A stretch of DNA of 33,747 bases. Source: Alphaproteobacteria bacterium. Lineage in GTDB: Bacteria; Pseudomonadota; Alphaproteobacteria; SMXQ01. Made by a program: the position numbers and the translations under genes. This document shows, one piece after another, positions 1 through 6,801 of this stretch. The notes beneath the pieces are model-generated. The model saw nothing but the letters and a program-made list of their open reading frames with translations. It made no database searches and was not told where the DNA came from. Location: assembly GCA_030831315.1 (NCBI GenBank), contig JAURLI010000066.1:1-33747 (forward strand). The letters are read 5' to 3'. The stretch's first letter is position 1; the number at the start of each line of letters is the position of its first letter.

Positions 1-51
1 CAGAAGACCATCCAAAACCGCCGCTTGAACCACAAGCGTCAAGCAGCATAA
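1..51 (+). CDS. C-terminal end of an IS3-type transposase (cut by window edge)
   Basis: Frame 1 from the first base is open and ends with TAA at 49-51. The last residues read KTIQNRRLNHKRQAA, a basic C-terminus of the kind found on the integrase-type (OrfB) transposases of IS3-family elements. Only 16 codons are visible, so the family call rests on this tail alone. The rest of the element lies to the left of the window. It marks the left border of the catabolic island. Confidence 0.5.
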   Translation, partial: QKTIQNRRLNHKRQAA

Positions 52-213
52 CCTGAAACAGATGAGCCCGAGCTCTCCGCTCCAAAATCAGACCGCCTGT
101 TCCAAATCATTCGACGACGGACAATCTTCAACTCCAAGTGGGGTTAAGATGAGCCGAAAACCCTCCGCTAAGCAAACATGCCAAACTGTCCCATGGGCGC
201 TGATGGCGGACAG
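1..213 (+). mobile_element. Probable right end of an IS3-family insertion sequence
   Basis: Downstream of the transposase stop the DNA is non-coding in style and shows small symmetries: TGTCC (187-191) facing GGACA (208-212), and the 11-base direct repeat ACTCCAAGTGG at 131-141 and 218-228. The second copy is part of the small palindrome CCACT-CCA-AGTGG at 216-228. The true terminal inverted repeat cannot be set because the left end of the element is outside the window, so the right boundary given here is a guess. Between this and the next gene (214-350) I see nothing else. Confidence 0.3.
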
Positions 214-350
214 AGCCACTCCAAGTGGTGCGATTTGCCTTCCCGAGTATGGACGATGATGCCCCGGAGAGCTACGCCAATCAGAGAAGGAGCGGGCGGT
301 CATCGCCATTCGGGTATCGGCGGCCGACGCACCCAAACGGGGGGATGAAC

Positions 351-1217
351 ATGCAGGTCGGATTTGTGGGCGTTGGGGCAATGGGCGCGGCGATGGCTGG
401 GCATGTCACGAAAGCCGGACATGACGTAATCGCCTGGGATCTGGACGCGGCCGCCCTGGCCGCGGCCACCGACGGCGCCGTATCGGCCGCCCGCGGGCTG
501 GCGGATCTTGCCAACCGGGTTGAGGTGGCTGTGATTATGGCTGCACGCGACGAACAGACCCGCAGCATCGTCGCCGGGCTGCTGGATGGCGGCCTCGCCG
601 TCGGCGCGACCATCGTGGTGGCGGCGACCAATGACCCGCGCACGATGATTGACCTCGGGGCGCGCTGCGCCAAACAGGGGATCGGATTTGTGGATGCGCC
701 GGTCGTTTACGGCCTGCGCGGCGCGCAGGAAGGGGATCTTGTGTCGCTTTGCGGCGGCACAGCCGAAGATATCGCGCGCGTCCTGCCCGTGCTGTCGTGC
801 TACAGCCGGTCGGTCGAACATCTTGGGCCATGCGGGGCCGGACAGATCGGCAAGACCTGCAACAACATGATGCACTGGGCCTTGTGTGTCGCCAACTACG
901 AGACGCTTGCCCTGGCACGGGCTTGCGGGCTTGACGCGGGGGAAATGCGCCAGACCTTGCTGAAGTGTCCCGCGCGGAACGGCACGCTTGAACGCTGGGA
1001 CACGACTCGACTGACATGGCATGAAAAGGACATGGACGTGGTCCTGACCCTCGCGCAAGACGCGGGCCTGCCATTGCCGCTGTTCGGCCTTGTCGACCAA
1101 TTGGTCAAGCGTCTTGGCCCGGCGGATATCCGTGCGCTTCTTGATGGCCAGCCGGCGCGCTATCTTGGCCTCGACATTCCCGAAGGCCCCTTCCCGGTCG
1201 TCAGCGCAAAGGCCTAA
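351..1217 (+). CDS. NAD(P)-dependent oxidoreductase, beta-hydroxyacid dehydrogenase (3-hydroxyisobutyrate dehydrogenase) family
   Basis: The 288-residue product opens with a Rossmann motif (GFVGVGAMG, residues 4-12) and carries the substrate-loop signature DAPVVYGLRGAQEG, a variant of the family's DAPVSGG motif. The catalytic lysine is K168 in GQIGKTCNN. Length and layout fit 3-hydroxyisobutyrate or tartronate-semialdehyde-type dehydrogenases; the substrate cannot be told. I chose ATG 351 because GGGGG at 340-344 sits six bases upstream. ATG 345 is in frame but has no spacer from that purine tract. The gene lies between the IS remnant and the cupin operon and has no copy of the island's three-box operator upstream, so its promoter is unclear and may have been altered by the insertion. 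Confidence 0.85.
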   Translation: MQVGFVGVGAMGAAMAGHVTKAGHDVIAWDLDAAALAAATDGAVSAARGLADLANRVEVAVIMAARDEQTRSIVAGLLDGGLAVGATIVVAATNDPRTMIDLGARCAKQGIGFVDAPVVYGLRGAQEGDLVSLCGGTAEDIARVLPVLSCYSRSVEHLGPCGAGQIGKTCNNMMHWALCVANYETLALARACGLDAGEMRQTLLKCPARNGTLERWDTTRLTWHEKDMDVVLTLAQDAGLPLPLFGLVDQLVKRLGPADIRALLDGQPARYLGLDIPEGPFPVVSAKA

Positions 1218-1218
1218 C

Positions 1219-1274
1219 GTTCCTTTATGCAGAACGACGTCCCATTGACGGTGGGGGCGTTAAACTCGTAGCAT
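1219..1274 (+). promoter_or_regulatory. Three-box operator (site 1) and promoter of the cupin A1-B1 operon
   Basis: Box 1 GTTCC 1219-1223, seven bases, box 2 AGAAC 1231-1235, three bases, box 3 GTCCC 1239-1243, one A, then TTGACG (-35) 1245-1250. An 18-base spacer leads to TAGCAT (-10) 1269-1274. Transcription would start near 1281, about 40 bases before cupin A1. The box order and spacing match five other sites in the window. The operator directly abuts the stop codon of the preceding gene (1215-1217). Its position just upstream of the -35 box suggests activation, presumably by the IclR protein at 9834. Confidence 0.7.
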
Positions 1275-1321
1275 TCCGGCGCAGCGGCCAGTTGCGGCCC
1301 ATCGAGACCGGAGAAGGCAGC

Positions 1322-1897
1322 ATGTCCGACGAAACAGCCCCGGGCGTTGGCCACAACAGCGAGGAGGGCCGCGAACCGGTGGTCTGGGAACGCTGGAGCA
1401 AGAAGCGTACCTTCGTGCGTGCGCTGGAAGGCACCTACGGCGAACTGAAGGAAGAACTGTATCGCCAGCCGCGGATCTACCGAACCAGCGAGATGAAATG
1501 GAAGGGCGGGCCGCAGAGTTTCGGCAAGAAGGTCATAAACCCGCAAGCCAATCGGATCGCCCAGTCGATCGAGGCGCATGTCGATGTCTACGCGCCACAC
1601 GGCTATGGCCAGACCCACGGACACATGAATTCGGCCGTGTTCTTCGTACTGAAGGGCAAGGGCCACGACATCCATGACGGCCGGCGGCTCGATTGGGAAG
1701 CAGGCGACGCGCTGATCGTGGAAAACGCCTGTGTGCACCAGCACCTGAGCGACAGCGACGATGAAACCGTCGTGCTCGTCCTGAAGGCCAAGCCGCTGTT
1801 CCTGTTCATGCACATGATCTTTCAGAAGATGGTTCACTACCCGCCGAAAGACCCGGTTCCGGGGCACGAAGACTACGCGCCGCCGGCCAGCCTGTAA
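1322..1897 (+). CDS. Cupin A1, single-domain cupin protein
   Basis: A 191-residue single cupin. Motif 1 is HGHMNSA (H99, H101) and lacks the glutamate usually found four residues after the second His. Motif 2 contributes H139 in VHQHLSD. A three-His metal site is therefore possible, as in gentisate- and salicylate-type cupin dioxygenases. It is a clear paralogue of cupin A2 (22687-23271): both share a KSKKR/KKDRIFVR-like N-terminus, a DWxAGD turn and the C-terminal KPLFLFM/KPMFVFM stretch. It resembles the second domain of the two bicupins in having HxH but no Glu. It is followed after 11 bases by cupin B1. ATG 1322 is preceded by GAGAAGG. It could be an oxygenase subunit or a non-catalytic partner. 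Confidence 0.8.
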   Translation: MSDETAPGVGHNSEEGREPVVWERWSKKRTFVRALEGTYGELKEELYRQPRIYRTSEMKWKGGPQSFGKKVINPQANRIAQSIEAHVDVYAPHGYGQTHGHMNSAVFFVLKGKGHDIHDGRRLDWEAGDALIVENACVHQHLSDSDDETVVLVLKAKPLFLFMHMIFQKMVHYPPKDPVPGHEDYAPPASL

Positions 1898-1908
1898 GGA
1901 GCGACACC

Positions 1909-2499
1909 ATGGATCCGCAAACCTTCGTCGATGCGATCGAACGCCAGCGTGCACGCTCCGCCGGGCCGGTAGTTTCATTCTACAACGACGCGCTGAAAGC
2001 CTCGCGGGAGTTCCGAAAGGAATATCAGGACCGGATGAATGTGGTGAAATGGGACCAGATGCCCATGGAACGGTCGGCCGACGGGCTGATCAAGCACATC
2101 ATCAACGAGCGGATGGACACCAAGGAATGCTGCATCGACATCTACATGCAATTCATTGCCGCGGGAAAGGCCACGGGCACCAGCCGGCACCTGACGGAGG
2201 AAATCGCCTTCGTGATCGAGGGGTCCGGTCACGACCTGCATTACGACGTGCATTTCGAATGTGATGTCGCTTTCCAATGGAACTGGGACACGACGCCAAA
2301 GCGTTATGACTGGGGTCCGGGGGATTTCATCTATGTGCCGCCGTACGTTGCCCACAAGCGGGTCAACGATTCCGCGGTAGAGGCCCGCGTTATCGTGTGC
2401 AACAGCCGGGTGATGAAGGCCATTGGCCTTGACTGGTTCGACCAGCTCGAACCAGCCGAAGGGTTCGAGGATGTCTGGGTGCCGCCCGCCGACGAATAG
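1909..2499 (+). CDS. Cupin B1, single-domain cupin protein with degenerate metal motif
   Basis: A 196-residue cupin paralogous to cupin B2 (22082-22684); both have the motif GLIKHIINE or GLLKHLINE and a GDFIYVPP or GDVIYVPP turn. In motif 1 the first His is replaced by Ser (S92-R-H94-LTE-E98), so two of the usual ligands (H94, E98) remain. Motif 2 gives H149 in AHKRVN. B2 keeps all ligands, so B1 may bind metal weakly or be structural. Ribosome site AAGGAG lies upstream of ATG 1909, and the gene is the last of the operon begun at site 1. I infer that it pairs with A1, as the two domains of the bicupins pair. Confidence 0.8.
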   Translation: MDPQTFVDAIERQRARSAGPVVSFYNDALKASREFRKEYQDRMNVVKWDQMPMERSADGLIKHIINERMDTKECCIDIYMQFIAAGKATGTSRHLTEEIAFVIEGSGHDLHYDVHFECDVAFQWNWDTTPKRYDWGPGDFIYVPPYVAHKRVNDSAVEARVIVCNSRVMKAIGLDWFDQLEPAEGFEDVWVPPADE

Positions 2500-2523
2500 G
2501 GCGCGGCGTCGGATGCGGCCTGT

Positions 2524-2547
2524 CGGCACGGGTCGCGGCCCGTGCCG
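2524..2547. terminator. Hairpin between convergent genes
   Basis: CGGCACGGG and CCCGTGCCG form a perfect 9-base-pair stem with a six-base loop between the stops of cupin B1 (+) and the permease gene (-). No long T-run follows on either strand. It can serve both directions. Confidence 0.55.
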
Positions 2548-2554
2548 TTCGCTT

Positions 2555-3073
2555 TCACAGGGTGGTCAACTGCGGCGCGACCGACACGGCCAACCCGACC
2601 AGGTAGGCCAGGAGGCCCGCCAGGAAGGGCACCACCCCTGCCGACAGCAGCCGCAGGCGAAGGAACGACAGGCCAAGCAGGGGCAGTTCGTAGATCAGCA
2701 TCCTGTGTGCCGCAAAGATCGACCAAGCACTGATGAAGGTGATCAGCGCTGGGGTCGAGGCGCCCGCACGGGCAAAGACGGCGGCGATGGCGAAGGCGAT
2801 GACCGGCCCCGCGGGAACGATCAGGCCGGCCGCCGCCGCGATGGGCAGCGCCGCCAGTCCCGCATCCTCGCCCAGAAATCCGGCAATCGTTTCCTTCGGG
2901 ATGAGTTGCGCGATGAAACCGGCGGCGATGAGCGCGCAGACCATGCGCGGCACGAGAACCGCGAACTGTTCGATCGCGCGCTGGATGATCGGCCCCGGAT
3001 CCTCGCTGCGGCGGATCGCGACGAGAACAAGCCCGAACAGCAGGGCCGTCAGGATCACGAGGCCGACGTTCAC
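2555..3073 (-). CDS. Half-size YraQ/ArsP-type permease, second half
   Basis: A 172-residue membrane protein with about four or five hydrophobic helices. It contains GPVIAFAIAAVFARAGAS and an ITFISAWS-IFAAHRM segment, which parallel the permease signature of the YraQ (UPF0718/DUF318) family. GTG 3073 is chosen as start because AGGAGG precedes it by five bases; it overlaps the stop of the upstream gene as GTGA, so the two are translationally coupled. Most YraQ proteins carry two such halves in one chain of about 300 residues. Here they are separate proteins. Last gene of the operon from bicupin 1. The substrate is unknown; metal-related genes upstream suggest a metal or metalloid species. Confidence 0.65.
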   Translation of the reverse strand: MNVGLVILTALLFGLVLVAIRRSEDPGPIIQRAIEQFAVLVPRMVCALIAAGFIAQLIPKETIAGFLGEDAGLAALPIAAAAGLIVPAGPVIAFAIAAVFARAGASTPALITFISAWSIFAAHRMLIYELPLLGLSFLRLRLLSAGVVPFLAGLLAYLVGLAVSVAPQLTTL

Positions 3074-3672
3074 GGCCGCCTCCTGCCCGCCGCCGGGGCC
3101 GCGGCCAGAACAAGATCCAGTGACAGCGGCAAGCGCCTTGCGATCAGTCCGGCAATGACGGGCAAGGGAAGGCACAGGGCAAAGCGGAGTGCCGCGAATT
3201 CCAGCCCGAGGAAGGGCACGTCCCACAACAGGATGCGTTGCAGCCCCAGCAGCGCCCATGAGGTGATATAGGCCACCAGCGCCCCACGCTCGGCTCCTGC
3301 GGCGCCCAGCATCGCAAGCAACGCATAGGCCGACGACGGACCGCCCGGCGTTACAGCACCGGCGGCCGTGGCGACGACAAGACCAAGAATGCCTGTGTCG
3401 CGCCCAACCAAGGCGGAAACCTCGTCGCGCGGCAGCATCACCCAGATGAGGGCCGCAACCGACAGGGCAACCATCACGCGCGGCAGCGTCGAAAGGATCA
3501 ACTCAAGATCATGTTCAAGCGTCGCAAGGAAGTCATCCGTGCCGCGCAGGGCAAGGCAAACCAGCCCGATCCCGATCATCGCGGCGAAAAAGCCCCAAAA
3601 GCCCTTCCCGAACGCAGCCCCAATTACCTTGCGCCACCAGAACGCGCTAGCGAGGAAACCGAAGCCGGCCAT
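3070..3672 (-). CDS. Half-size YraQ/ArsP-type permease, first half
   Basis: A 200-residue polytopic membrane protein. After two N-terminal helices it shows VGRDTGILG, then TPGGPSSAYALLAMLGAAG and ITSWALLGLQRILLWDVPFLG. These match the pattern of the YraQ/DUF318 permease core (G-rich loop, PGGP, then a helix with an aromatic-rich end). It overlaps the following half-permease by four bases and follows the His-tailed protein by 11 bases. I infer that the two halves form a heterodimeric transporter. The family call comes from motif resemblance and needs a profile search. Confidence 0.65.
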   Translation of the reverse strand: MAGFGFLASAFWWRKVIGAAFGKGFWGFFAAMIGIGLVCLALRGTDDFLATLEHDLELILSTLPRVMVALSVAALIWVMLPRDEVSALVGRDTGILGLVVATAAGAVTPGGPSSAYALLAMLGAAGAERGALVAYITSWALLGLQRILLWDVPFLGLEFAALRFALCLPLPVIAGLIARRLPLSLDLVLAAAPAAGRRRP

Positions 3673-3683
3673 GCGCCTGGGTC

Positions 3684-4154
3684 CTAGCCATGCAGGTGGC
3701 CGTGCGGGCCGTGGTGATGATGGTGGTGGTGGTTGCCGTCGTCGTCATGGGAATGACCATGCAATTCATCCTGACGGAGGCGGTAATCCTGTGTCAGGCG
3801 CGCGGTTTCGGCATGGCCCGACAGCACCGCCTCCATCACGGGACGGAAAAGATCGGCTTCGGGCGGCAACTGCCCGGCCAGGAACCCCGCAAGCCTGGCA
3901 AATGCGATGGCTTGGCAGGCGATGGCGTCGACGGCCTCCGCCGGGTCTGCCGCCGCGGTATCCCCCAAGGCGCGCCGCAGACCGGCGGCAAAAAGCGCCT
4001 CCATGTAGGCCGCGCGCCCTGCCGAGGCGTCAAGACCAGCGGGCGCCCCCTCCGTTTCGCCGCCCGGTTCTACCTTGAGCATCCGGGCCAGGACCATAAG
4101 TCGCTCCGCCACATCCAAACCGACCTGCTCGGCGTCGTCTATTTCACCGCACAT
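3684..4154 (-). CDS. Unknown protein with histidine-rich C-terminal tail
   Basis: A 156-residue soluble, mainly alpha-helical protein that I do not recognise. Its last 25 residues contain 13 His plus Asp, including a run of seven His and the end GPHGHLHG; such tails bind Ni, Co, Zn or Cu in storage proteins and metallochaperones. The body is Ala- and Leu-rich with no signal peptide and no membrane helix. Neighbours are a Ni/Co-type transporter upstream (10 bases away) and the permease pair downstream, so cytoplasmic metal buffering or delivery to the transporter is a reasonable inference. Confidence 0.7.
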   Translation of the reverse strand: MCGEIDDAEQVGLDVAERLMVLARMLKVEPGGETEGAPAGLDASAGRAAYMEALFAAGLRRALGDTAAADPAEAVDAIACQAIAFARLAGFLAGQLPPEADLFRPVMEAVLSGHAETARLTQDYRLRQDELHGHSHDDDGNHHHHHHHGPHGHLHG

Positions 4155-4164
4155 GCGCCTGCCC

Positions 4165-4878
4165 CTAGAACAAATTCAGCGCAGCTGCGCTTTCGATGGA
4201 AAGGCTGCCGCCAATCCAAACCCCCGTGGCACCGATCGCACCGATGACACCATTGCGCAGCCAGGTTGCACACTGCTGTGCCCAGCTCAGCGCAACGCTC
4301 GCCACGGCGGATACGGCGGCCATCCCCAGCATCGACCCGACGCCGAAGACCGCGAAGTAGGCCATTGCTTGCCACAGGCTTTGCGTTGCCGAAACGGCCA
4401 GCACGAGCAGCGCACCGGACCCGGCAGTCCCATGCACAACCCCGACCGCGAGCGTCTTCAGGTCGGTCGCACTATGTTCGTGCCGATGCGGTGACGCGGC
4501 ATGAACCATCGCCTCCCCGCTATGGGAATGAAGGTGCAGGTGCCGCGTGCCGTCGTGATCGTGCACATGCGCATGCACCCGGTCCCGATACAGGCGCCAC
4601 AAGGTCTGGCTGGCCAGCAGAACGATCATGAGGCCGACGACCAGTTCGAAACTGGCCTGAAGTCCCTCGGAAATCGCCAGCCCGAGAATCATGACAACGC
4701 TGCACGCCGCGAACAGCGCGATGGTGTGGCCGATGCCCCAGAACATGCCGCGCCGCGCGAGGGCCGCCCGGCTGCCGTTGAGCGTGAGCATGTTGGAAAC
4801 GGCGGCAAGATGATCGGCCTCCAGCGCATGCGCCATCCCCACCAGAAGGCTGAGTGGCAGAACAGAGAGAAGGGTCAT
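4165..4878 (-). CDS. NicO/UreH-type nickel-cobalt transporter family membrane protein
   Basis: A 237-residue membrane protein with about six helices. The first helix carries HALEADH (residues 17-23), the HX4DH signature of Ni/Co transporter families. A second motif, GMFWGIGHT, follows in the next helix. A central cytoplasmic loop of about 40 residues is rich in His (HAHVHDHD, HLHLHSHS, HRHEH), as in RcnA- and UreH-like members. ATG 4878 is preferred over TTG 4881 because AAGGAG precedes it by six bases. Whether it imports or exports cannot be told from sequence. Sitting in an aromatic-oxygenase operon is unusual for this family and implies a special metal need in this pathway. Confidence 0.8.
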   Translation of the reverse strand: MTLLSVLPLSLLVGMAHALEADHLAAVSNMLTLNGSRAALARRGMFWGIGHTIALFAACSVVMILGLAISEGLQASFELVVGLMIVLLASQTLWRLYRDRVHAHVHDHDGTRHLHLHSHSGEAMVHAASPHRHEHSATDLKTLAVGVVHGTAGSGALLVLAVSATQSLWQAMAYFAVFGVGSMLGMAAVSAVASVALSWAQQCATWLRNGVIGAIGATGVWIGGSLSIESAAALNLF

Positions 4879-4889
4879 CAATGTCTCCT

Positions 4890-5438
4890 TCAGGCCCGAA
4901 GCGCCGAGAGCATCGCCGGAATGTAATCGTTGTCACGCGCCACGACGAGCACACGGGCGAAACGGCGCATGGAGTTCACGACGCGATCGACCTGCGTATC
5001 CTGCTGGCCGGAGGCCAGCGCGAACCCCGCGCACATGATGTTGCGCCCGAAGGCCTCGCGAGCGATGACCTCTGCCGCGCCTTCATTGTCACCCCGCGTC
5101 GCCAACAGAACGACCACGTCGGCGCCCTCCAGTTCAGCCAGAAGATCGGCCGTACTGCCGTCGGGATGCGCGATCGGAAGCCCGCTTGCCGCGGTCACGG
5201 CGGGATCGACGGGCCGGGCGTTCGACACGGTTAGGAAATGCGCCCCATTCCAGGGATCTTCCGTAATGGCATACATCGCCTCGGCCGCGCCCGGGTCCAG
5301 CGCGAAGATGCGCGACGACCGGGTGCGGGAATTCGGATACTGCACCCGATATTTCGCCTCCGCCGCTGTGGCGGCCCGCGCGCAGCCGTGCAGAAGCGTC
5401 GGGTGGTTGACGTCGATGAAAGGGCCGACCGACGCCAT
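4890..5438 (-). CDS. Unknown 182-residue protein of the Rieske-oxygenase operon
   Basis: I do not recognise this family. The protein looks globular and cytoplasmic. A central alpha/beta part has a strand-loop ADVVVLLATRGDNEG followed by a helix and then NIMCAGFALASG; near the end is ARVLVVARDNDYIPAML. This alternation suggests a Rossmann-like or nucleotide-type fold without a clear P-loop. The start ATG lies one base after the stop of the oxygenase gene (TAA-G-ATG), so translation is probably coupled and the amounts of both proteins linked. The NicO transporter starts 11 bases after its stop. A maturation or substrate-handling role for the oxygenase or for metal is possible, but is inference only. 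Confidence 0.75.
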   Translation of the reverse strand: MASVGPFIDVNHPTLLHGCARAATAAEAKYRVQYPNSRTRSSRIFALDPGAAEAMYAITEDPWNGAHFLTVSNARPVDPAVTAASGLPIAHPDGSTADLLAELEGADVVVLLATRGDNEGAAEVIAREAFGRNIMCAGFALASGQQDTQVDRVVNSMRRFARVLVVARDNDYIPAMLSALRA

Positions 5439-5439
5439 C

Positions 5440-6726
5440 TTACACCGATGTCTGCTTGACGCCGGGACGAACGCGCAGATCGTCCTTCATCGCATCCTTG
5501 AAGGGCTGATCCGGCGGCAGGACCCGTGCCGCCGACCGCACCATCTGGTGTTCGGGCGTGCGGCCCGGCGGTTCGACACCCTTGTTGCGCAGGGCTTCCG
5601 CCGCCTTGCGCAGACGATGCCGCGCCATGATGATCCCGTTGTCGGTAGACACGAGGTTTTCCTTCGTCCGGTCCACGATCGGCCCCATCGATTCCTGCAA
5701 GGACGCGTCCTGCATGGCGATGCCCCAGATGCCCGAATAGCTTTCACCGCGCTTCTGCGCCTCGCGGTCCATCAGGTAATCGTTGTCCTTGTTCTGGCGC
5801 GGGCGGAAGGTGCCGGGCACATATTGGTTGTGCACGCCGTAGCCGTCGATCATCGCCTGCCGTTCCTCTGCGGTCAGGGCGCGGGTCGGATGATAATCGA
5901 AGGACCAGGCCCAGCAGTTTTCACCGTCGATCGGGATCCAGAAATGCCCGTGAACCGGATGGTCGCCGCGCGGTGGGACCATCGTGAAGGAAGGCATGAC
6001 CCAAGGTGTGATGCGCCAGTAGTAATGCCCTTCTTCCGCCATGCGGCGGGCGCCGATGAACAGGCCGCCGTCGGATTCCACGACTTCGAAGACAGGCTTC
6101 TTGTCATTCTGGTTGTACTGGTTGCCACGCGCGCCCTTGAACAGCGGGTCCGTTTTCAGACTTCCGGAATGCAGGAACGAGACATGGCTTGAATCGATGC
6201 CACCCTCCATCGCTTGAAGCCAGTTGCATTCCTGCCAGCGCTTCGAGGTGTAGGTCTGTTCCGCCGGGACGGTCGCAAATTCCCAGGTCGGCAAAGGCGG
6301 GCGATTATCCTTGTCGCCCATATGGGTCCAAAGGACATCGCCGATCTTGACCAGCGGATAGGCCCGAAGCTTGATTTTTTCGCGAAAGCCCGACTCGTCA
6401 GGCTCCGACGGCACGTCGACGCATTGGCCCGTGTAGTCGTATTTCCAACCGTGATACGGGCACCGCAGCCCGCCGTCCTCGTTCCGCGCGAACCAGAGCG
6501 ACACGCCCCGGTGCGCGCAGAATTCATCCATCAGGCCATAGCGGCCCTTGCTGTCGCGAAACGCGATCATCCGTTCGCCCAGCAACTTCACACGCACGGG
6601 CGGACAATCGTCTTTGGGCAGTTCCGAAGCCAGCAGCGCCGGAATCCAGTATTGCCGGAACATGTCCCCCATTGGCGTGCCCGCGTCGGTCTGGGTGAGC
6701 AGATCGTTCACTTCCTTGCGCAGCAT
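5440..6726 (-). CDS. Rieske non-haem iron oxygenase, phthalate 4,5-dioxygenase type (large subunit)
   Basis: A 428-residue oxygenase. The Rieske [2Fe-2S] ligands are C70, H72, C89 and H92 (CAHRG, then CPYHGW). The mononuclear iron site is in GGIDSSHVSFLHSG, with H181 and H186 as ligands and D178 as the bridging Asp. Length and order match the phthalate 4,5-dioxygenase class, which lacks a small subunit. It would add two hydroxyls to an aromatic carboxylate, receiving electrons from a reductase such as that at 10692. It lies 75 bases after bicupin 1 in the same operon; the gap holds the symmetrical sequence GGCGCC-GTC-GGCGCC (6746-6760). GGAGG-type ribosome sites precede ATG 6726. Other aromatic acids, including heterocyclic ones, could be the substrate. 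Confidence 0.9.
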   Translation of the reverse strand: MLRKEVNDLLTQTDAGTPMGDMFRQYWIPALLASELPKDDCPPVRVKLLGERMIAFRDSKGRYGLMDEFCAHRGVSLWFARNEDGGLRCPYHGWKYDYTGQCVDVPSEPDESGFREKIKLRAYPLVKIGDVLWTHMGDKDNRPPLPTWEFATVPAEQTYTSKRWQECNWLQAMEGGIDSSHVSFLHSGSLKTDPLFKGARGNQYNQNDKKPVFEVVESDGGLFIGARRMAEEGHYYWRITPWVMPSFTMVPPRGDHPVHGHFWIPIDGENCWAWSFDYHPTRALTAEERQAMIDGYGVHNQYVPGTFRPRQNKDNDYLMDREAQKRGESYSGIWGIAMQDASLQESMGPIVDRTKENLVSTDNGIIMARHRLRKAAEALRNKGVEPPGRTPEHQMVRSAARVLPPDQPFKDAMKDDLRVRPGVKQTSV

Positions 6727-6801
6727 CTCCGTCCTCCATCAGATCGGCGCCGTCGGCGCCCTGGCAAGCAATTCGATCGGGCGACCCCGTCGCCCGCCCC
6801 G

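Noticed and set aside
94-125. GTTCC-like boxes inside the IS region as a seventh operator
   Set aside because: Only the first box matches (GTTCC near 99); the second and third boxes do not fit and no promoter follows.
62-259. Possible 65-residue peptide after the transposase tail
   Set aside because: No ribosome site and no protein-like pattern; more likely the non-coding end of the insertion sequence.
3690-4247. Plus-strand frame with a Val/Met-rich start opposite the His-tailed gene
   Set aside because: The hydrophobic start is simply the reverse complement of the His codons (GTG/ATG for CAC/CAT); the minus-strand gene fits the operon.
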